Below are positions 26,365 to 33,750 of a stretch of DNA of 36,110 bases, piece after piece. Every line of letters begins with the position of its first letter. Position 1 is the stretch's first letter. The position numbers and the translations under genes were made by a program. This DNA comes from Carboxylicivirga caseinilyticus (GTDB lineage Bacteria > Bacteroidota > Bacteroidia > Bacteroidales > Marinilabiliaceae), in the NCBI GenBank assembly GCA_025499705.1, contig JAFMVE010000054.1, positions 1-36,110 of the forward strand. The letters run 5' to 3'. Under the pieces are notes generated by a model, which worked only from the letters and a program-made list of their open reading frames with translations, did no database searches and was not told the DNA's origin.

Positions 26365-26997
26365 TTATTTTTTAGCCAAACATTTTTGCAACATCACTTC
26401 ATTGTGATAACTACCCCAGCCAGGAAATAAAGTATTTGCTGATTTATTTTTTTCGAATAATGCTTTTGCTTTTTTATACAAAGGAAGTGCATTATCAGAT
26501 CCTCCACCAAACATTTTGGGAGTATGAAAAATATTATTGGCCTTGCAATAATAAACACGTGGATTATCTGCATTCAGTTGCTCAGCCTTCTCCAGACTCT
26601 GATTTGATAAGGTTGAATACTTATAGCCTCGCATAGCACTTGTAATTCGTAATGAATAAATAAAACCTTGTAAAACATAAACTTCCGATTCATCAGACTT
26701 TTGCTTTAATAAGTCATCGAGAATAGCCTGAGCATGATCCAATGCAGAATCAATCGAATCGGCATCATTCATAAAATGAGTTGTTCTGGCATAAGCATAA
26801 GAGGCATAATACGATGGTAACCATTCCATTTTTTCCACATCAGCAATACGCATAAACAAAGCTGCAATTTGGTTCATTTCTTCAATTGAAGTACTTTTTT
26901 CAAGTTTAACAATGTTGAGTTTCATTGTTTCCTCATAATCATTTGCCATTAATAACTGACTTGCTAAAAGGGCTGTAAATAATACAATTGTTTTCAT
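26365..26997 (-). CDS. Exported TPR-like helical repeat protein of unknown function
   Basis: Predicted 210 residues. A signal peptide (1-18, ending LLMAND) is followed by an all-helical protein with TPR-like helix pairs (WLPSYYASYAYART, ESEVYVLQGFIYSL, PRVYYCKANNIFH). Two conserved-looking motifs, NIFHTPKMFGGG (155-166) and PGWGSYHNE near the end, suggest a specific family and not a generic TPR. It lies between the TonB receptor (96 bases upstream) and the LytS-type kinase (29 bases downstream), so it may be a periplasmic partner that links receptor occupancy to the kinase. That role is inferred from position only. Confidence 0.8.
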   Translation of the reverse strand: MKTIVLFTALLASQLLMANDYEETMKLNIVKLEKSTSIEEMNQIAALFMRIADVEKMEWLPSYYASYAYARTTHFMNDADSIDSALDHAQAILDDLLKQKSDESEVYVLQGFIYSLRITSAMRGYKYSTLSNQSLEKAEQLNADNPRVYYCKANNIFHTPKMFGGGSDNALPLYKKAKALFEKNKSANTLFPGWGSYHNEVMLQKCLAKK

Positions 26998-27093
26998 AAT
27001 TTTAAGTTTAATTTGATTAATATATTATTGAATTTTAATTAGATAGCACAAATAAATAATTATTGATTCCATCAAAACAGACCCGTCTCACTA

Positions 27094-29229
27094 TTATTTT
27101 ATTGAAATAAATATGCCCAGGAATAAAAACTGTTTAACATCAGGTAAGAGAGGTACCAATGAATCAGGTTTTCCATCATAGTTTTTGATGGTTTGATAAC
27201 CAACCAATTGCTCACTTCCCAATACATTAGATATGGAAAAGTGTATGATTGTATAATGATTTGCTATATGGGTAAGATAGCTTAGATTCAGGTTCAGATT
27301 ATTATATATATCTGCCTTTCGAGTCATAAAATCAGCATCACCAGGTTGATGATATGGACGTCCCGAAGCCGTTGTCCATGCTGCTCCAACCTGTGTGTGG
27401 ATGGCTCCGATAAAATATTTAGCTACGGCAGAAATAGTATGATTGGCAATAAAATCAGGCGTTGCTTCAACTGGGTAATCCAGAAACAAGCGTTTTGTAT
27501 CGATATAGGAATAAGACACCCAATAATCAGTTCCACTAAAAGTTTTACGATCACGATAAAACAAATCTATCCCCTTTGCATATCCAAAACCATTGCTTGA
27601 AAAAGAATTATTATAGGGATGAGTACCCTTTGAGTAGGTCACTAAATGATCGTAATCTTTGTAATAGGCTTCTAATCTTAATAAGCGCTCCTTTAAACTG
27701 CCCGTTTGTAAACTCATTATATAATGAGTAGCCTTTTCATTGTTAAAATCAGAACCAAACTTAAGATAATCAGCAACAGGGCTTTGAAAATACTGACCAT
27801 AAGCCACCGAAAGTTGAGTATTTTTACCTGTGCGATAAGCTGCTGCAAAACGAGGTGATAAATTTTGTTTATTCAGATAGGTTGAATACTCAAAACGTAA
27901 ACCTGGTCGGATTGCAAATCGGGAGTTTAACTTTATTTCAGGTTCTGCAAAAAATCCCAGAATATGATCATCATATTTTCCCTCCCAATTAATTTCGCTT
28001 TGTAATTGATTATAATGATGTTCGTAATTTGTGAAAGCATCTGAGAAGCCTGTTTTCAATTTAATACCATCACTTAATTGAGATACAAATGTTAATCTGC
28101 CTTCAATATTCACTTCATTCTCTCTGGTTCGATGAATCCAGGCCAGCTGACGATCATTATTAAGAGTAGTTGCGACGCCACTTTTCAGCATACTTTTTTC
28201 ACCTATTGGCAATGAATAATTTACATTCAAATATGCATTGGTATTATTATTGGAAATTTTTACTTGTTCTGCATCCCATTCAGTATTAAAAGCACGTTCC
28301 CCATATTCTGCAGTAGAAAATATTTTTAGTAGCCCACCATTATTAAACTTTTTCCGATGAATAAAATTCATCTGTTCGGATTCACTTGGCTTTGTCCAAT
28401 CCAAACGATTATTAACCAGGTTGTAATAAGGAGCCAGGTTCATATAACCCAGTCCTAATGAAGTTGACCTATTAGGTGCACACCATGTCTTTGATAAATC
28501 AGCTCCAACACTCATCAGTGAGACACCAGTCAACTCTTCCACTTCAATATCATTTGATTCCAACACCAGTACTGACGATAAGGCCTGACCATATTCTGCA
28601 CTATAGCCGCCTGTACTGAATACCGTTCCACTAAATAAACTTGGTGAGAATCTTCCGCGCGTAGGTAGATCCGGAACTTTTGAATAATATGGTTTGGCTG
28701 CCAATAAGCCATCAACATAAACACTGGTTTCAGAGGCCGCTCCTCCCCGCACCAACAGTCTTCCATCATCAGAGGAAGATTGCGTACCCGGAAGAGTTTT
28801 TAAAGCACCATTAATATCCCCCAACGAACCTGCTGTTGTATAGATATCCAGAGGTTCCAACACCGAAGCACGCTCTTTATCATCGGCAGCAAATGAACCT
28901 GCTGTAATGGTCACCGCATTCAACCCGGTCACGCTTTCATTTAATTTAATAAGAAGAGGATCGGTATTATCCGATAAATTGATTGTTTGTGTTTTATATC
29001 CAATAAAACTGGCATTAAGTTCCTTACCTGTAACATTCTCAACTTCTAACTCAAACTCACCATTTGTATCTGTAATAGTTCCGTTATAAGTGCCAACAAT
29101 AGAAATATTGACTCCAACCAATAATTCTCCTGTATTTGACAACACTTTACCTTTAACTATCGTCTGACCATCAATCCACTGACCAGTTAGTATTAAAATA
29201 AAGAGAAATGATATAGTATGAATTTTCAT
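27094..29229 (-). CDS. TonB-dependent outer-membrane receptor
   Basis: Predicted 711 residues. Signal peptide 1-21; a carboxypeptidase-regulatory-like domain (about 22-108, GKVLSNTGELLVGVNISI...GTITDTNGEFEL); a plug domain (about 115-230, LRTLPGTQ-type LKTLPGTQSSSDDGRLLVRGG and VYVDGLLAAKPYY); then an outer-membrane barrel ending in FLFLGIFISIK. It is shorter than SusC-type receptors and no SusD-like gene is adjacent, so it is more likely a siderophore, metal, cobalamin or small-peptide receptor than a polysaccharide one. The substrate is unknown. It begins a probable four-gene unit with the helical-repeat protein, LytS-type kinase and LytTR regulator. Confidence 0.92.
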   Translation of the reverse strand: MKIHTISFLFILILTGQWIDGQTIVKGKVLSNTGELLVGVNISIVGTYNGTITDTNGEFELEVENVTGKELNASFIGYKTQTINLSDNTDPLLIKLNESVTGLNAVTITAGSFAADDKERASVLEPLDIYTTAGSLGDINGALKTLPGTQSSSDDGRLLVRGGAASETSVYVDGLLAAKPYYSKVPDLPTRGRFSPSLFSGTVFSTGGYSAEYGQALSSVLVLESNDIEVEELTGVSLMSVGADLSKTWCAPNRSTSLGLGYMNLAPYYNLVNNRLDWTKPSESEQMNFIHRKKFNNGGLLKIFSTAEYGERAFNTEWDAEQVKISNNNTNAYLNVNYSLPIGEKSMLKSGVATTLNNDRQLAWIHRTRENEVNIEGRLTFVSQLSDGIKLKTGFSDAFTNYEHHYNQLQSEINWEGKYDDHILGFFAEPEIKLNSRFAIRPGLRFEYSTYLNKQNLSPRFAAAYRTGKNTQLSVAYGQYFQSPVADYLKFGSDFNNEKATHYIMSLQTGSLKERLLRLEAYYKDYDHLVTYSKGTHPYNNSFSSNGFGYAKGIDLFYRDRKTFSGTDYWVSYSYIDTKRLFLDYPVEATPDFIANHTISAVAKYFIGAIHTQVGAAWTTASGRPYHQPGDADFMTRKADIYNNLNLNLSYLTHIANHYTIIHFSISNVLGSEQLVGYQTIKNYDGKPDSLVPLLPDVKQFLFLGIFISIK

Positions 29230-29350
29230 AGTAGTGCTTCTTTAAATTTGACAGTTCAAAGATGAAGCACGCCAGATGGATGTGAAAAAAAATGCCGACG
29301 AACGGTTTTATTATTCTGATGAATCGTAAAAGGATTCAGATCACCCGTAA

Positions 29351-29382
29351 AACAAAAAAAGAGCTGTTATCATAAACAGCCC
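29351..29382 (-). terminator. Intrinsic terminator of the chemoreceptor gene
   Basis: On the minus strand an 8-bp stem with one G-U pair (29361-29368 with 29375-29382) is followed by TTTTTTTGTTTT, about 30 bases after the chemoreceptor stop codon. It separates that gene from the TonB receptor gene. Confidence 0.85.
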
Positions 29383-29414
29383 CTCTTTATTACTAACCCA
29401 ACCCTAACTATTGT

Positions 29415-31253
29415 CTATTTTTTATTTTCTTCTGTTTTAAAAAAGGCAATTGCCTGATTTAAACCTACGGCCTGAGAGGCCAATTCTTCGGATGATGAGG
29501 CCAATTCTTCAGATGCTACAGAATTTTGTTGTGTAACATTATTCAATTCCTGAATTGCCCCGTTAACCTGATTGACTCCATTATTCTGTTCCTGACTGGC
29601 AGCGGCAATTTCCTGAACCAAATTTGATGTTTTCTCAATCTCTGGTAACAACTGTGTTAACCTGTCTAGAGAACTTTGTGATAACTGGTAACTTTGATTG
29701 GCCAGTTCAACTATCTCTTTGGCAGCACCATTACTTAATTCGGCCAGTTTTCGAACTTCACCGGCAACAACCGCAAATCCTTTACCCTGATCACCTGCAC
29801 GTGCGGCTTCAACAGCTGCATTCAAAGCCAGAATATTGGTTTGAGCAGCAATGTCTGAAATGATTTTTATTTTTTCTGATATTGCCTGATTTGCTTGTAC
29901 AGCTTTTGAAGATTCCTCTTTAACGCCCGACATTTCAATGGCAGCATTCCTCGAGATCTTGTCCGTATTAACAGAGTTATCAGTATTCTGACCTATTGAA
30001 CCAGTTATCTCTTCTACAACGGAAGATATTTCTTCGAGTGAGGATGCCTGTTCTGTTGCACCTTGCGAAATATTCATTGCACTTTTGGCTATTTCAGATG
30101 TCCCCCTTTCAATCTGGCCGGCACTATTCTGTATTCCGTCTACAATCTCAGTTAACTTGTCAACCATCAGATTATAGGCATTCGATAACTCACCTAATTC
30201 ATCCTTTGTATTTACATCAGACTTACCAGACAAATCACCTTGTGACATTCGGTTAATTAAATCATTCAGCTTTATAATTGGTCGTGTTACCCTTGCTGAT
30301 AAGAAGTATGCATATGTACTTCCCAATACAATAAATAGTAACAAAAGTACTATAGATCCAATTACATTTGTTCTGATTGGTTTTTGATAGACACTAACAG
30401 GAGAATATGTAAGTGCCATTAAATCATTCTCCATTTTATTGAATACTCCAATGTATTCAATACCATTTAAGGTAAAAAAGCCACTACCGGTATTGTTTGT
30501 ACTGATTTGTTCCGCTAAATCTCCCAAATATTCATCATCTAAATGAAGGTTAAAAATCATTGAAGTATCTCCCGAAGCAACAACATTACCTGAATTATCT
30601 ACTATGATTGTTCTGTATTCTTTGCCCTCAATATTCTCGAGAATATCTAATGAAAATCCATTTAGTTTTATAGCTATAGCAAAAAGTGATAATAATTCAT
30701 TTTTTTCATCAACCAGAGGATTACTTACCAATACAACAGGATCCCCTGTTATAGGTGAAATAGTAATATTACCTAATGAAGGTTCTCTTTTCCCGTAGGT
30801 GTCCACATACCATGTGTTGGTTTTGTCTTCCTTAGCATTATATCCTTCAGATGCCCCCATCAAGCCATCTATTAATACAGCTCCATCAAATGTGAAGAAT
30901 ATATTTTCCATGATCTTGTTTTGCAATTGCAATTCATGATTCAATATTTTACGAATCATATGCCGTTTGTCTTCATCAATAGTACCATTTGCACATTCAA
31001 TAAAAAAATCATGGATATATAAATCATCTGAAATGGATTGAGCCAAGAGCTTTAAATCTTTAAATTTGGCATCGAAATTCTTACTTCTTTCATGAGAAAT
31101 TGAAGCCAATTCATTTATGGTATTAATTTTTATTTGTTTTAAACTGTGATTTGTAGATAAAACAATAAGTATTGAAACTGAAATAGTAATAGAGATTGTC
31201 ACTGACAAGTAAATTCTACGTGCCAAACGTGATTTAAAAATGCTTTTTTCCAT
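29415..31253 (-). CDS. Methyl-accepting chemotaxis protein with Cache-type sensor
   Basis: Predicted 612 residues. Membrane helix 1 at about 14-34; a periplasmic sensor of about 260 residues with Cache features ([40 protein letters not shown]); membrane helix 2 at 297-318; HAMP (319-372, [12 protein letters not shown]); a signalling coiled coil with the hairpin tip [37 protein letters not shown] split around 468-505. It should transmit ligand state to CheA/CheW. No C-terminal CheR-tethering pentapeptide is present (it ends EENKK). No che, flagellar or gliding gene is in the window. Cache ligands are often amino acids or carboxylates; the ligand here is unknown. Confidence 0.95.
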   Translation of the reverse strand: MEKSIFKSRLARRIYLSVTISITISVSILIVLSTNHSLKQIKINTINELASISHERSKNFDAKFKDLKLLAQSISDDLYIHDFFIECANGTIDEDKRHMIRKILNHELQLQNKIMENIFFTFDGAVLIDGLMGASEGYNAKEDKTNTWYVDTYGKREPSLGNITISPITGDPVVLVSNPLVDEKNELLSLFAIAIKLNGFSLDILENIEGKEYRTIIVDNSGNVVASGDTSMIFNLHLDDEYLGDLAEQISTNNTGSGFFTLNGIEYIGVFNKMENDLMALTYSPVSVYQKPIRTNVIGSIVLLLLFIVLGSTYAYFLSARVTRPIIKLNDLINRMSQGDLSGKSDVNTKDELGELSNAYNLMVDKLTEIVDGIQNSAGQIERGTSEIAKSAMNISQGATEQASSLEEISSVVEEITGSIGQNTDNSVNTDKISRNAAIEMSGVKEESSKAVQANQAISEKIKIISDIAAQTNILALNAAVEAARAGDQGKGFAVVAGEVRKLAELSNGAAKEIVELANQSYQLSQSSLDRLTQLLPEIEKTSNLVQEIAAASQEQNNGVNQVNGAIQELNNVTQQNSVASEELASSSEELASQAVGLNQAIAFFKTEENKK

Positions 31254-31596
31254 TGTTCCCCTTTAAAACGTGTGTAGTCTAATCAAATATTCAAGTATGA
31301 AATTGATTTATCTTTTATGTTCTCCAGACTCACTCTTTCATATACTGATAATACGTATTTAAGTTACGTATATTGCTAATATTAAGCAAGTTTAAAACTT
31401 ATTAACAATCTGTTCTAATAGTTTAATTCTTCATTATAAGATCATAACTTAATAGCATTACATTAGGGCAATTAGCTTGTTTTCTAATCAATATTTCAAT
31501 TCATAATCTTTTCAATCAGACAAATAAAAAAAGAAGGTCTTCGAAAAATTACACATCATTTCACTATTTTCACGCTGAAATAAATAAATCGTAAAA
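31254..31596. other. 343-bp divergent intergenic region, chemoreceptor / SDR
   Basis: No coding frame is supported. It must hold two divergent promoters. AATATTTG on the minus strand near 31284 and TATTTTCA near 31565 on the plus strand each miss the -7 consensus by one base. The main structure is the inverted repeat ATACGTA-N7-TACGTAT at 31351-31371. Confidence 0.5.
31351..31371. promoter_or_regulatory. Inverted repeat, operator candidate upstream of the chemoreceptor
   Basis: Two perfect 7-bp arms ATACGTA and TACGTAT are separated by 7 bases, about 100 bases before the chemoreceptor start. The layout fits a dimeric regulator, but no regulator is identified. Confidence 0.3.
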
Positions 31597-32406
31597 ATGT
31601 ACAATAAAGTCATCATAATAACCGGTGCTTCATCAGGAATTGGATTAGCATGTGCCAAAGAATTTGCTGGACGTGGAGCTAAATTGGCTTTGGCAGCCAG
31701 AAGTGAGGATAAACTGCAGGACATCAAAACAGAATTACAAGAAAAAGGTACCGAGGTTATCACTATTAAAACGGATGTTAGTGTCGAAGCTGACTGTAAA
31801 CATATGATTGATGAAACGGTTAAGGCTTTTGGCAAAATTGATATTCTAATTAATAATGCCGGTATCTCAATGAGAGCCTTATTCAAAGATGTTGACTTAA
31901 GTGTCATTAAGCAATTAATGGATGTAAACTTCTGGGGAACAGTTTATTCTACAAAATATGCTCTACCCTATTTATTGGAACAAAAAGGTTCTGTTGTTGG
32001 AGTTTCTTCTATAGCTGGCTATGTTGGATTACCAGCACGTACAGGTTATTCTTCTTCAAAATTTGCTATGCATGGTTTTTTGGAAGCTCTTAGAGTTGAA
32101 AACCTAAAAACTGGTTTACATGTATTAATTGCTGCTCCGGGTTTCACTGCATCTAATGTAAGAAAAGCTGCTCTGACAGCAGACGGAACTAATCAGGGAG
32201 AAACTCCACGCAAAGAGGAGAAAATGATGACAGCAGAAGAGGTGGCCAGCCATATGGCAAAAGCCATTATCAAACGAAAACCTACATTAATCCTCACTTT
32301 TGTCGAAGGCAAAGTAACTGTATTTCTTAAGAAGTTTGCTCCAGGATTACTGCGTAAATTGACCTATAATCATATGGCAAAAGAACCTGATTCTCCTTTT
32401 AAGTAA
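31597..32406 (+). CDS. Short-chain dehydrogenase/reductase
   Basis: Predicted 269 residues of the classical SDR type. The NAD(P)-binding TGASSGIG (9-16), NNAG (86-89), and the catalytic Ser138, Tyr151 and Lys155 (YSSSKFAMHG) are all present; Arg35-Ser36 after the second strand suggests NADP preference (inference). The C-terminal part (235-269) is longer and more basic than in fabG-like enzymes, and may touch the membrane, as in DHRS7-like SDRs. Substrate unknown. Its stop codon is one base from the next ATG, so it forms an operon with the thioesterase, which hints at an acyl or lipid-related role. Confidence 0.93.
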   Translation: MYNKVIIITGASSGIGLACAKEFAGRGAKLALAARSEDKLQDIKTELQEKGTEVITIKTDVSVEADCKHMIDETVKAFGKIDILINNAGISMRALFKDVDLSVIKQLMDVNFWGTVYSTKYALPYLLEQKGSVVGVSSIAGYVGLPARTGYSSSKFAMHGFLEALRVENLKTGLHVLIAAPGFTASNVRKAALTADGTNQGETPRKEEKMMTAEEVASHMAKAIIKRKPTLILTFVEGKVTVFLKKFAPGLLRKLTYNHMAKEPDSPFK

Positions 32407-32407
32407 T

Positions 32408-32812
32408 ATGTTAGAAAGTATAAGCACCATACAGGTTAGATACTGCGAAACAGATCAGATGGGCATTGTAAATAATGCTAACTACCCAATTTATTATGAA
32501 TTAGGACGAACTGAATGGCTGAAAGAGATTGGTATGTCCTATAAACAATTGGAGGCTGAAGGAATTATGATGCCCGTAATTGATCTTTATTCAAAATATT
32601 ACCGCCCTGCTCATTTTGAAGATACACTTACAATAAAAACCCTGGTAAAAGAAATGCCAACCAGTAAAATTCGGTTTGATCATACCATACACAATCAGGA
32701 AGGCAATTTAATTAACGAAGGTTATTGCCAATTGGCCTTTATGAGAGCTGATAATCGTCGTCCGACCCGAATACCGGAGATACTTAAAAATCTGTTGGAA
32801 AAATATTTCTAA
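32408..32812 (+). CDS. Acyl-CoA thioesterase, YbgC/4HBT hot-dog family
   Basis: Predicted 134 residues, a normal length for the family. RYCETDQMGIVNNANYPIYYE (11-31) holds the catalytic Asp16 and the helix-capping pattern of YbgC/4-hydroxybenzoyl-CoA thioesterases, which hydrolyse short acyl-CoA or acyl-ACP esters in the cytosol. It is translated directly after the SDR gene (1-base gap). It converges with the LysE-type gene, with six bases between the stop codons and no terminator in the gap. Confidence 0.93.
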   Translation: MLESISTIQVRYCETDQMGIVNNANYPIYYELGRTEWLKEIGMSYKQLEAEGIMMPVIDLYSKYYRPAHFEDTLTIKTLVKEMPTSKIRFDHTIHNQEGNLINEGYCQLAFMRADNRRPTRIPEILKNLLEKYF

Positions 32813-32818
32813 TAGAAA

Positions 32819-33466
32819 TCAGGTAGTTTGCCATAGATATTCATTACCTATCCAAACAATAAAGGCAATACAAACCAGAACAATAATCACGCTTCCTGCA
32901 ATTTTATTGAGCCAGAATAAACGACGCAGATTAATTTTTGATCTAAGCATATTTATCAGGGAACTGAGGGTAAACCACCAGGTACTGGCTCCTGCAAAAA
33001 CACCTAATATTAACAAGAAACGATCAAATAGTTCCTGCCTGGCATCAACTACCCTGAAACTGGCAAAAAAGGCTAAAAACAAAAATACCGCCAATGGATT
33101 AGCAATGGTTAAAATAAAGGTAGATGCCATATCCTGAAACAGGCTGGTGCTTCTTTTCTTTTGCCTTCGTAATTGAACCGCCGGATTATTGAAGAATATC
33201 TTTAGCCCAAGTCCAATTAACACCAGTGCCCCAACGATCTGAATCCATAACATCTGGGTTTCGATAAAACCAACTATGAATGAAAGACTAAAACCTGCAA
33301 TAATAGCATAGATAGTATCCGACAATGCAGCACCCAGCCCTGAGAAAAAGCCAGACATCCTGCCTTTATTGAGCGTACGTTGAATAACCAATACACCAAT
33401 AGGACCTAATGGAATCGATGCAGATATCCCTATAATTATACCATCTATTATATACTCCAAGCTCAT
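32819..33466 (-). CDS. LysE-family exporter
   Basis: Predicted 215 residues with about six membrane helices. The N-terminal IDGIIIGISASIPLGPIG and the following basic NKGRMSGFFSGLGAALSD are the signature of the LysE/RhtB superfamily, which exports amino acids or similar small metabolites. The substrate cannot be told from sequence. The ATG at 33466 is used; the frame extends three codons further to a TTG. A perfect -7 element lies 73 bases upstream, giving a leader of about 65 bases. Confidence 0.9.
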   Translation of the reverse strand: MSLEYIIDGIIIGISASIPLGPIGVLVIQRTLNKGRMSGFFSGLGAALSDTIYAIIAGFSLSFIVGFIETQMLWIQIVGALVLIGLGLKIFFNNPAVQLRRQKKRSTSLFQDMASTFILTIANPLAVFLFLAFFASFRVVDARQELFDRFLLILGVFAGASTWWFTLSSLINMLRSKINLRRLFWLNKIAGSVIIVLVCIAFIVWIGNEYLWQTT

Positions 33467-33538
33467 TAATCCCAATCTATAAATGCCATATCAATCAAAA
33501 CTGGTTAATATCATTCCCTTCTTTGGCAAAAAGTCTCG

Positions 33539-33546
33539 CAAAAGTA
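33539..33546 (-). promoter_or_regulatory. Candidate -7 element of the LysE-type gene
   Basis: Minus-strand TACTTTTG matches TAnnTTTG exactly, 73 bases before the ATG at 33466. Confidence 0.4.
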
Positions 33547-33648
33547 TAAAAACCTTTTAAGAATATCAGAATAGTATTAGGTTAAATATGTGTAAATCCT
33601 GATTTAAAAAGCCCTTGTTTTCTCAACAAATAATATATAAATTGAATG

Positions 33649-33688
33649 TGTTAACGTAAAGTTAACATTCGTTTAATTTTAAATCAAC
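33649..33688 (+). promoter_or_regulatory. Four 11-bp-phased TTAAC repeats, candidate phosphate-regulon box
   Basis: TTAAC at 33651 and 33662, TTAAT at 33673 and TCAAC at 33684 are spaced exactly 11 bases apart, one DNA turn. The last repeat ends at the -33 position of the promoter that follows. The first two also form the inverted repeat TGTTAAC-N5-GTTAACA. Direct repeats at 11-bp spacing are how PhoB (E. coli) and PhoP (B. subtilis, TTAACA-like) sites are built, and the gene downstream is a phosphate transporter. Confidence 0.6.
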
Positions 33689-33709
33689 CTTAGATTTAAT
33701 ATCACTAAC

Positions 33710-33717
33710 TATGTTTG
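33710..33717 (+). promoter_or_regulatory. Candidate -7 element of the PiT transporter gene
   Basis: TATGTTTG is a perfect TAnnTTTG match, 41 bases before the ATG at 33751, and directly downstream of the phased repeats. Confidence 0.6.
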
Positions 33718-33750
33718 CCTCGCGAAAAAGAATTCTAAATACATTTTTTG

